Shown here: in pieces, positions 1 to 5,789 of the stretch
Layout of the letters: each line of letters starts with the position of its first letter
Position numbering within the stretch: position 1 is the first letter of the stretch
Source of the DNA: Nitrospiraceae bacterium
Lineage (GTDB): Bacteria; Nitrospirota; Nitrospiria; Nitrospirales; Nitrospiraceae
Length of the DNA: 28,248 nt
NCBI GenBank assembly: GCA_011391455.1
Contig: JAABQN010000001.1
Location: forward strand, 1 to 28,248
Reading direction: 5' to 3'
Program-made: the position numbers and the translations under genes
The notes under the pieces: model-generated
What the model was told of the DNA's origin: nothing
The model's database searches: none
What the model saw: only the letters and a program-made list of their open reading frames with translations

Positions 1-1
1 G

Positions 2-1135
<1,134 letters not shown>

Positions 1136-1167
1136 AAGGGGCGGCAACGGCGCGATGCTGGACAAAA

Positions 1168-1348
1168 CAAAGGGCTCAGACCCCTAACTCTCACTAAAAT
1201 GGCTATGCGCAATCCTCCCCCATCCCGGCGAGTTCATTATCCAGGTCTATCTGGGTCCCAACAATCTGAGCGGTCGCGAACTGGCCGGGAAGCTCGGCGT
1301 GGCTGCTTCAACGCTGAATCGAAGTAAAGCGGTCCGACCCCTTTAAAT
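1168..1348 (+). repeat. Palindrome-bounded element, copy 1 (with higA fragment)
   Basis: Positions 1168-1321 match 2761-2913 closely. The shared part includes a palindromic motif (GGGCTCAGACCCC at 1172-1184 here), a leader of about 15 bases, and the first 40 codons of a HigA-like gene. The right side is closed by a second degenerate motif, GCGGTCCGACCCC at 1329-1341. The two copies are in direct orientation and bracket brnTA, an ABM-like ORF and an attC-like site. Motifs of this GGGGTCAGACCCC type are known from REP-like repeats mobilised in trans by RAYT (IS200-like tyrosine) transposases; that link is inference, and no transposase gene is present in the window. Confidence 0.7.
1199..1321 (+). 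pseudogene. HigA-family antitoxin fragment, frameshifted (copy 1)
   Basis: An ATG at 1199 begins MAMRNPP, matching the start of the HigA-like copy at 2792. A run of five C at 1217-1221, against four in the other copy, shifts the frame after about seven codons. The nucleotide match to the other copy continues to about 1321 (CTGAATCG) and then stops dead at a palindromic motif. The helix-turn-helix part is therefore both frameshifted and truncated, so this is not a working gene. HigA antitoxins are XRE-type DNA-binding proteins of roughly 100 residues that neutralise HigB; no higB is visible next to it. Confidence 0.75.
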
Positions 1349-1510
1349 CCAAGCTGGCAGTTCGCCATCGATAATAGCAATGATCCGAGCCGCACGGTAG
1401 AAAGTACGGCGCGGGATGCGGCCCAACCCCTCGCTCAACCGGCGGCCAGCGAAACACACGCTCTCGATGGCACTTTCGGAATCAGGGCCATTGCAAGCGC
1501 GCTGGATTAT
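1343..1510 (-). other. Gap before brnT: decayed open frame on the minus strand
   Basis: The 1136-1539 gap holds the higA fragment above and, on the minus strand, an open frame of just over 50 codons ending at a TAA (1343-1345). It has protein-like composition, for example RLSEGLGRIPRRTFYRAAR. It has no ATG start and runs back into the brnT promoter, so it is at best the tail of a lost gene. I do not recognise it. Confidence 0.2.
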
Positions 1511-1516
1511 TTGCGG

Positions 1517-1528
1517 TATAACAGTTAT
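1517..1528 (+). promoter_or_regulatory. Probable brnTA promoter -10 with operator-like palindrome
   Basis: TATAAC at 1517-1522 is a good -10 hexamer placed 18 bases before the brnT ATG. It overlaps an inverted repeat ATAAC-A-GTTAT (1518-1528). BrnA-type antitoxins repress their own operon, so an operator overlapping the -10 would make sense. No clear -35 at ideal spacing was found (TTGCAA lies about 20 bases upstream). Confidence 0.45.
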
Positions 1529-1539
1529 CCTATCAGCAG

Positions 1540-1827
1540 ATGGAGCATTTTGAGTTCGACCCTATAAAGAGCGAGCGCAACAAAAAGCGCCACGGGGTCG
1601 ATCTCGAATGGGCTCAAGGCCTATGGGACGTTACGCATATCATCATCCCGGCCAAGGATGTCATTGGCGAGAGCCGTTGCCTGATCCTGGCGAAGATCGG
1701 CAGCAAGTGCTACGCCGCCGTCTTCACAAGGAGAGGCGAGGCGGTTAGATTGATCAGTTGCCACAGGGCGGATCACCGATTGGAGCGAATCTATGAGAAC
1801 TGTGTCCAGAGCCAAGAGAACGAATAA
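1540..1827 (+). CDS. brnT: BrnT-family toxin
   Basis: A 95-residue protein. The N-terminus FEFDPIKSERNKKRHGVDLEWA matches the BrnT pattern EFDPxKxxxNxxKHGVxFexA. The C-terminal RLISCHRADHRLERIYE corresponds to the family's RLISAR-A-xxErrxYe signature. BrnT is a ribonuclease toxin with a RelE-like fold that arrests translation and is neutralised by BrnA. The ATG at 1540 sits 18 bases after a probable -10 and lacks a strong Shine-Dalgarno sequence. The gene overlaps the next ORF (antitoxin) by 35 bases, in the toxin-first order typical of brnTA. Length is normal for the family, so it may be active. Confidence 0.88.
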   Translation: MEHFEFDPIKSERNKKRHGVDLEWAQGLWDVTHIIIPAKDVIGESRCLILAKIGSKCYAAVFTRRGEAVRLISCHRADHRLERIYENCVQSQENE

Positions 1828-2056
1828 GAGAATCGAAGCCACAGCGTTTGATGAGAAGTTCGACAAGGGCGACGACATCACTGGGTTTTTGGACCTGAAG
1901 AATGCCACCGTGGTTCAAAGGGTCAACGTGGACTTCCCTTCGTGGATGGTCGACATGCTTGATCGTGAGGCGATCAAACTCAATGTCTCGCGACAAGCGA
2001 TCATTAAAATGTGGATTCGGGAAAGACTGGATCCTTCGCGCCGCCTGACACTTTGA
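1793..2056 (+). CDS. brnA: BrnA-type ribbon-helix-helix antitoxin
   Basis: An 87-residue protein beginning inside brnT. A GGAG about 8 bases before the ATG supports this start. The N-terminal 40 residues are charged and probably bind the toxin. Residues 41-79 (VQRVNVDFPSWMVDMLD through SRQAIIKMWIRERL) form a CopG/MetJ-like ribbon-helix-helix DNA-binding unit, as in BrnA antitoxins. It should neutralise BrnT and repress the shared promoter; the ATAAC-A-GTTAT palindrome at 1518-1528 is a candidate operator. The 35-base overlap implies translational coupling with brnT. In BrnA the toxin-binding and DNA-binding parts may be less cleanly divided than in other RHH antitoxins. Confidence 0.8.
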   Translation: MRTVSRAKRTNKRIEATAFDEKFDKGDDITGFLDLKNATVVQRVNVDFPSWMVDMLDREAIKLNVSRQAIIKMWIRERLDPSRRLTL

Positions 2057-2299
2057 ACGGAGCAAGGCTGGCTCGCAAAGCGCTTGAGCTGACGGTGGCC
2101 ATTGAGGGAATCCTGATAGCCGCCGCTGCTCAGGGGCCAGCGGTGAGGCTGTAGAACAACCTCCATGCCCCTCTCTTTCCTGAGAGAATTAGCCGTACCG
2201 AATTTCATGGGGATGGCGTGGAATGGCTCGACACAAACCCCTTTTCTGTTCAAAGAACTCGCCGGAAGCGAGTGGCCGCCGAAATGACCGCAACCCCCT

Positions 2300-2581
2300 A
2301 TGCAGCACGTCCTCATTATCCACGAGGTCGCGGACTACCCCGCGTGGAAGAAAATTTTTGACGGCGCAGCCGACATTCGGAGGGAGGCTGGCGAGCGGTC
2401 TTATCAGGTTCTCAAGTATCAGAACGACCCCAGCCGGATTGTTCATTTCTCCGTCTGGACATCCATTGACGATGCCAAGCGTTTTTTCGAGTCGCCCCAG
2501 CTCGTCAGAATCCGAGCAGAGGCGGGCGTCAAGTCTCCCGAATTTATCTACTTGGAACAACTCGAAGCGGGCATTCTATGA
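2300..2581 (+). CDS. Small ABM-fold (dimeric alpha/beta barrel) protein, probable cassette gene
   Basis: A 93-residue protein with features of the antibiotic biosynthesis monooxygenase-like dimeric alpha/beta barrel: a short beta strand (HVLIIHEVADYPAWKKIFD), a helix, then IVHFSVWTSIDDAKRFFESPQL and a last helix and strand. Such proteins are often annotated as ABM or cyclase-like; substrate and activity cannot be told from sequence. No Shine-Dalgarno sequence precedes the ATG (C-rich run). The stop codon lies 18 bases before an attC-like site at 2600-2723, the arrangement of an integron gene cassette. No matching upstream attC end was found, so this may be a solitary or decayed cassette. The coding call is fairly sure; the function is unknown. 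Confidence 0.7.
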   Translation: MQHVLIIHEVADYPAWKKIFDGAADIRREAGERSYQVLKYQNDPSRIVHFSVWTSIDDAKRFFESPQLVRIRAEAGVKSPEFIYLEQLEAGIL

Positions 2582-2599
2582 ACTTCCAGCACCCGCAAC

Positions 2600-2723
2600 G
2601 CCTAACCATGCGCTGCAGCGAACCGCTCCGTACGTCACGGCACCTGCTTCCACCGCCGCCTTTCCACCTACCATGCAGGTGCCGCGCCGCACTCCGCGGT
2701 CGCTGAGCTTGGGGTCGTTAGGC
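2600..2723 (+). other. attC-like integron recombination site
   Basis: The left end is GCCTAAC (2600-2606) and the right end GTTAGGC (2717-2723), matching the RYYYAAC and GTTRRRY consensus of attC R'' and R' boxes. Just inside, GCTGCAGCG on the left pairs with CGCTGAGC on the right, leaving one unpaired G; an extrahelical base in L'' is a hallmark of attC. The centre has perfect 10-bp arms CGGCACCTGC (2638-2647) and GCAGGTGCCG (2675-2684). The total of 124 bp is within the usual attC range. No integrase gene is in the window, so this would be an isolated (CALIN-like) site. Confidence 0.78.
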
Positions 2724-2760
2724 GGCACTTAAGCTCGATCGGAGATCCCAGGCGCGAAAA

Positions 2761-2999
2761 CAAAGGGGTCAGACTCCCTAATCTCACTCTAATGGCTATG
2801 CACAATCCTCCCCATCCCGGCGAGTTCATTATCCAGGTCTATCTGGATTCCAACAATCTGAGCGTCCGCGAACTGGCCGGGAAGCTTGATGTGGCTGCTT
2901 CGACCCTGAATCGCATTCTTACGGGCACGAGCCGTATCAGCCCTGACATGGCGCTACGTCTTTCCAAGGCGCTTGAGCGAATTTAAGGGGTCAGACCCC
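2761..2999 (+). repeat. Palindrome-bounded element, copy 2 (with longer higA fragment)
   Basis: Second copy of the element seen at 1168. It starts with GGGGTCAGACTCCC (2765-2778) and ends with the perfect-looking GGGGTCAGACCCC (2987-2999). Positions 2761-2913 match copy 1, and copy 2 then continues for about 70 more bases of the higA-like gene. Both bounding motifs are the same palindrome, so the insert is a discrete 239-bp unit. Confidence 0.7.
2792..2986 (+). pseudogene. HigA-family antitoxin, 3'-truncated (copy 2)
   Basis: A 64-residue open frame. MAMHNPPHPGEFI, then a helix-turn-helix (LSVRELAGKLDVAASTLNRI), then SRISPDMALRLSKALE match the first two-thirds of HigA-type XRE antitoxins, which usually run to about 100 residues with a following SPESWLxxQ-like segment. 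That segment is absent: the frame enters the closing palindrome and the TAA (2984-2986) comes from the junction. The DNA-binding part is complete, so a short repressor could still be made, but the dimerisation tail is lost. There is no good Shine-Dalgarno sequence and no higB partner. Confidence 0.7.
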
Positions 3000-3075
3000 G
3001 TTATTTTCAGCAATAGGCTGACTTGAATGTCATAACGGGGTTGCCGCCGAACAAGTTGCTCCAGCCTCAAAACGC

Positions 3076-3107
3076 TTGCATTGCGCACGGTGATACTTTA
3101 GTATCAC
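3076..3107 (+). promoter_or_regulatory. Promoter and operator of the Phd-ParE module
   Basis: TTGCAT (3076-3081) and TAGTAT (3099-3104) are separated by 17 bases, a near-ideal sigma-70 promoter. A perfect palindrome GTGATACT-TT-AGTATCAC (3090-3107) covers the -10. The predicted start of transcription falls at about 3111, the A of the antitoxin ATG. The message would then have no leader. Phd/YefM antitoxins repress their own promoter through such palindromes. Confidence 0.7.
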
Positions 3108-3110
3108 TTT

Positions 3111-3368
3111 ATGCGAACGGAACTTGTCACCACCCTGAAGCGACAAGCCACGGAACTCCTGTCCGATCTGGAACGGAGCAAGGAGCCCATTCTCATTACC
3201 CAGCATGGGGTACCTACCGCTTATCTCGTGGATGTTGAAACCTATGAGATCTTGCAACGCCGGATGAGCCTGTTGGAAGGCATCGCCCGCGGGGAACGCG
3301 CCCTTGAGGAAGGGCGCACCCTGAGCCACGCCCAGGCCAAGCAGCGCATGGCCCGATGGCTGAAGTAA
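3111..3368 (+). CDS. Phd/YefM-family antitoxin
   Basis: An 85-residue protein. The N-terminal half (TLKRQATELLSDLERSKEPILITQHGVPTAYLVDVETYE) has the Phd/YefM pattern, with the PIxITxxGxPxAxLV strand and a DNA-binding N-terminus. The C-terminal tail is charged and would wrap the toxin. The ATG follows the operator palindrome by three bases and has no Shine-Dalgarno sequence, so translation is probably leaderless. It overlaps the toxin gene by 13 bases, giving the antitoxin-first order usual for this class. It neutralises the ParE/RelE-like toxin and represses the operon. Both partners are full length, so this is the most complete type II module of its kind in the island. Confidence 0.88.
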   Translation: MRTELVTTLKRQATELLSDLERSKEPILITQHGVPTAYLVDVETYEILQRRMSLLEGIARGERALEEGRTLSHAQAKQRMARWLK

Positions 3369-3676
3369 TCTGGACGGAACCGGCGCTTAACGACCTGGAC
3401 GCCATCGCCGACTACGTCGCGCTGGACAATTCCGAAGCGGCAAGGCGCCTTGTACAGAAGATATTTCGGCATGTGGGGCAATTGGCCGATCACCCCAGGA
3501 GCGGTTCAAAGCCACCGGAACTGAAGGGATGGCGCTACAGACAGATTGTCGAACCTCCCTGCCGCGTCTTCTATCGGCAAGAAGGCACCCGCGTGTTCAT
3601 TCTGTACGTCATGCGCAGCGAGCGCCTGCTTCGGTCAGGCAGGCTTTCCACCCGGAGCAAGAAATTGCCGGAGTGA
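3356..3676 (+). CDS. ParE/RelE-superfamily toxin
   Basis: A 106-residue protein starting inside the antitoxin gene. VIWTEPALNDLDAIADYVALDN matches the ParE/RelE N-terminus (WxxxAxxDLxxIxxYia), followed by FRHVGQLADHPRSGSKPPEL and YRQIVEPPCRVFYRQEGTRVFILYVMRSER, the conserved beta-strand region. ParE members poison DNA gyrase and RelE members cleave mRNA; the PRSG.xxPEL and YRVFYR-like strand are more like ParE, but the target cannot be settled here. Length is normal and no frameshift is seen. The gene ends at a TGA just before a non-coding gap. Confidence 0.85.
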   Translation: MAEVIWTEPALNDLDAIADYVALDNSEAARRLVQKIFRHVGQLADHPRSGSKPPELKGWRYRQIVEPPCRVFYRQEGTRVFILYVMRSERLLRSGRLSTRSKKLPE

Positions 3677-3909
3677 TGTCCCGCAGATCGTCATCAGTTC
3701 TGACACAATAGGAAAATGTACCGGGAGTCTTTTCTGACCTGGTATTTCATGGGCATATGATTAATCAGGATGAGTCTACTCTGTTAGCTGGACTGATTTG
3801 ACCGCCTTGCGTTTCCTGCACTACCAAGACCGACCTTCTCGTCGCTTGCTTCTCCTGATTCGCGTGTGCATCATTTATGAATATTTACACATTCCATGTC
3901 GGAGGAGCT
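3677..3909. other. Non-coding gap, possible insertion-sequence remnant
   Basis: No convincing gene. The segment GACACAATAGGAAAATGTACC near 3700 resembles the type of short end sequence seen at some insertion-sequence termini, but there is no transposase and no second end, so this is only an impression. The last bases (GGAGGAG before 3910) are the ribosome binding site of vapB. Confidence 0.2.
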
Positions 3910-4119
3910 ATGCGTACCAACATCGTGATCGACAATAGCTTGATGCAGCGAGCAATGAAGGCCACCGGGTTTTCGACCAAGAAAGCGGTGGTGGAAGAGG
4001 GCCTTCGATTGCTGATCAAGGTGAAGGGACAAGAAGGCATTCGCCGTTTGCGTGGCAAGATTGAGTGGGAGGGAGATCTCGACGCGATGCGGAAAGGTTG
4101 TATCAAGGCGGCTTCATGA
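3910..4119 (+). CDS. vapB: VapB-type antitoxin
   Basis: A 69-residue protein. The start at 3910 is chosen over an upstream ATG (3877) because GGAGGAG sits directly before it. MRTNIVIDNSLMQRAMKATGF then STKKAVVEEGLRLLIK is the typical N-terminal DNA-binding strand-helix-helix of VapB antitoxins (type II, DUF2191-like). The C-terminus, with GKIEWEGDLDAMRK, is the toxin-binding segment. The stop overlaps the start of the vapC remnant (ATGA). Since the toxin is truncated, this antitoxin is an orphan, but the protein looks intact and could cross-neutralise related VapC toxins elsewhere. Confidence 0.87.
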   Translation: MRTNIVIDNSLMQRAMKATGFSTKKAVVEEGLRLLIKVKGQEGIRRLRGKIEWEGDLDAMRKGCIKAAS

Positions 4120-4268
4120 TTATTGTCGATACGACGGTATGGGTCGATTACCTCCGGGGAACACGTACTCCCCATACCGGTGGGGTGAAGCGGTGTCAGG
4201 AACAGTTTCCTGTCATACTTTCGGCGGCAATGGTGTCGGACACGTCTTTGTTAGGACTTAATAGTTAG
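4116..4268 (+). pseudogene. vapC: vapC toxin, truncated after about 24 residues
   Basis: The ATG at 4116 overlaps the vapB stop. MIIVDTTVWVDYLRGTRTPHT is the canonical N-terminus of a VapC PIN-domain ribonuclease with its first catalytic Asp. Homology stops there. The rest of the 50-codon frame is unrelated to PIN domains and passes through a palindrome at 4194-4215. A complete VapC is about 130 residues with three or four acidic residues; all but the first are missing, so this is a dead toxin. Confidence 0.85.
4194..4215. repeat. Short imperfect palindrome at the vapC break
   Basis: TGTCAGGAAC and TTTCCTGTCA, separated by AG, form an imperfect inverted repeat. It lies just beyond the last recognisable vapC codon. 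A second small palindrome, GTGTC-G-GACAC, follows at 4233-4243. The position suggests that the vapC 3' end was replaced at or by a REP-like sequence. Confidence 0.5.
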
Positions 4269-4321
4269 GCACGAAGGGACGCACAGTGCTATATTGATGG
4301 CCATGTCCGGAGGTATCGGCG

Positions 4322-4549
4322 ATGGACTGGAAATCCTACATTTCGACTGACCCGCAAATCATGCATGGTGCCGTGTGCTTTCGAGGCACGCGAATACCGG
4401 TATCTGTGGTTCTTGACAATCTCGCTGCAGGCGAAACGCCTGAGCGCATTCTTAACCAATACCCCTCGCTTCGGCCTGAGCATATTCCTGCGGCGATCGG
4501 CTACGCTGCGGACTTAGCGAGAGAACGCATCGTTCCCATCCCCGCCTAA
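4322..4549 (+). CDS. DUF433 protein, probable VapB45-like antitoxin
   Basis: A 75-residue protein with the DUF433 signature throughout: YISTDPQIMHGAVCFRGTRIPVSVVLDNLAAG then TPERILNQYPSLRPEHIPAAIGYAA. The family has a winged-helix fold and forms toxin-antitoxin pairs with PIN-like DUF5615 proteins (VapBC45-like in Mycobacterium). A GGAGG about 9 bases upstream supports the start. The partner begins 9 bases after the stop. The likely role is binding the partner and repressing the operon; no clear operator palindrome was found upstream. Confidence 0.87.
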   Translation: MDWKSYISTDPQIMHGAVCFRGTRIPVSVVLDNLAAGETPERILNQYPSLRPEHIPAAIGYAADLARERIVPIPA

Positions 4550-4558
4550 GCACGAAGG

Positions 4559-4918
4559 ATGCCGACCCGATTCAAACTTGACGAGAACCTTCCTCGTGAT
4601 GCTGAGGTCTTGCTTCAGCAAGCGGGTCACGACGTGCATGCCGTTCTTGCTGAGCAGCTGGGAGGTGCCTCCGACCCACGAGTGTTTGACGCATCTCAGG
4701 CGGAGGAGAGGGTTCTCGTCACGTTCGACCTCGATTTCTCCGATATCCGCGTTTACCCTCCAGCAAGTCACCATGGCATCTGGGTATTGCGCCCATACAC
4801 GCAAAGTGTCGAGAACGCACTGGCTTTGCTGCGATCCGCGTTGCGAGTCCTTGAAGATGAACCTACCCGAAGGCGGTTGTGGATCATTGAGCCCGAACGA
4901 GTTCGCATTCGTGAGTAG
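4559..4918 (+). CDS. DUF5615 PIN-like protein, probable toxin of the DUF433 pair
   Basis: A 119-residue protein. FKLDENLPRDAEVLLQQAGHDV is the DUF5615 N-terminus (fLlDenlp...l...GhdV), followed by VFDASQAEERVLVTFDLDFSDI, with the acidic residues expected of the PIN/Mut7-C fold (D8, E9, then the DLDF pair). The family comprises predicted nucleases that partner DUF433 antitoxins. The ATG directly follows AAGG, so the ribosome site is tight; coupling with the upstream gene 9 bases away probably drives translation. Length and motifs look complete. Confidence 0.83.
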   Translation: MPTRFKLDENLPRDAEVLLQQAGHDVHAVLAEQLGGASDPRVFDASQAEERVLVTFDLDFSDIRVYPPASHHGIWVLRPYTQSVENALALLRSALRVLEDEPTRRRLWIIEPERVRIRE

Positions 4919-4957
4919 TTGCTGACTCCCTTTTCTTCACCTACCCTCTTTGCCTTG

Positions 4958-5350
4958 CTATCTTACTTTCTTTCCCTGAGACAGGTGCATGACAGCGGTT
5001 TCTGCGTGTTTCGTGGCTACGTCAGCATGGCCCGCTTTCCCATGCTCAATGGCTTCTTTCAGATGTGCGATCCCGTTGCCCACATGCGGATGATCCTTGT
5101 CTCCCTTCAGGGCATGCTGCAGCGCGGCTTCCGCATGTTCCAGGAGTGCCTCAGCATGACCCTGTTTGCCATGGTCCACCGCTTCTTTCGCGTGATCGAG
5201 GGCGTCCTTGAGGTTCTGCTCTTCTTGACGCACAACGTCACGCCGCGCCCCGCCCTCGCCGAATACCGGTTGCAAAGGCAGCACGGTGGTGGCGACTAAG
5301 GCTAGGAATCCGGCCAGTGTGACAGCTAGTTGCGTTGTAGATCGTCTCAT
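4958..5350 (-). CDS. smbP: SmbP-like periplasmic His-rich metal-binding protein
   Basis: A 130-residue protein. I chose the start at 5350 over one two codons upstream because GGGAG lies 7 bases before it, whereas it would touch the ATG at 5356. Residues 1-31 are a signal peptide (hydrophobic TLAGFLALVATTVLP then a VFG-E cut). The mature part is helical with repeated His patterns (ALDHAKEAVDHGKQGH, ALLEHAEAALQHALKG, HLKEAIEHGKAGHAD, TKHAETAVMHL), spaced as in SmbP of Nitrosomonas europaea, a monomeric copper-binding four-helix bundle. The role is inferred to be binding copper or other divalent metals in the periplasm. It is convergent with the DUF5615 gene, at the island edge. Confidence 0.85.
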   Translation of the reverse strand: MRRSTTQLAVTLAGFLALVATTVLPLQPVFGEGGARRDVVRQEEQNLKDALDHAKEAVDHGKQGHAEALLEHAEAALQHALKGDKDHPHVGNGIAHLKEAIEHGKAGHADVATKHAETAVMHLSQGKKVR

Positions 5351-5520
5351 CGGCATTCTCCCTTTCTCAAAAGAAGTGAAAAGACCTCCATTAAAACCCT
5401 TCTATAGGCGCAGACCACCAGATAGCACCTTCCGTCTTTGGGAAAATTTCAATCTACCACATATGCTCCCAGAATGTGGTTAGCAGGCGGGCTCGCCGTT
5501 CGGTCGGTCAACATACTGTT

Positions 5521-5605
5521 GGGGACTGGCGCCCTTCTTACTTTGGCGCCTGTCCGCGTTTTGGGAGCGGGACAGGCGCCGCCGAATACGGCGGAGCCAG
5601 TCCCC
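5521..5605. repeat. 85-bp nested palindrome, REP/RAYT-like
   Basis: The outer arms are GGGGACTGGCGCC (5521-5533) and GGAGCCAGTCCCC (5593-5605), complementary except for one base. The inner arms are GGCGCCTGTCC (5545-5555) and GGACAGGCGCC (5570-5580), perfectly complementary. A small third hairpin GCCG-AATA-CGGC lies at 5581-5592. Paired hairpins of this design resemble REP doublets (REPINs) moved by RAYT transposases. Nothing else is recognisable in the gap 5351-5700; no coding signal is seen. Confidence 0.75.
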
Positions 5606-5712
5606 TATCTCCGCGCGCCTGTCTCGCATGGCGACTACGCGATTTCGCGACGAACCGTCATGAATAATGCGGGTTAGGCGTTGGAATCTGTGCCATCTGG
5701 CGGGCTGGATGT

Positions 5713-5748
5713 GTGAGTTTGACTCACCGGAAATCCCTGTGTTACGGT
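5713..5748 (+). promoter_or_regulatory. Probable promoter of the mrp operon with overlapping inverted repeat
   Basis: TTGACT (5719-5724) and TACGGT (5743-5748) are spaced by 18 bases. An inverted repeat GTGAGT-TTG-ACTCAC (5713-5727) covers the -35, so a repressor bound there would block polymerase. The mrp ATG follows 41 bases later with AAGGGG as ribosome binding site. Confidence 0.5.
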
Positions 5749-5789
5749 CATCCACTGTGTATTCGCCCAGTTAGCAAGGGGTTTCTCTT

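Noticed and set aside
4264..4270. GTTAGGC as a second attC end
   Set aside because: No RYYYAAC partner or stem was found within 60-140 bases upstream, and the ORFs here have their own ribosome sites.
5673..5679. GTTAGGC near the nested palindrome as an attC end
   Set aside because: The upstream palindrome does not supply a RYYYAAC box or L boxes at the right spacing; its arms look like a REP doublet instead.
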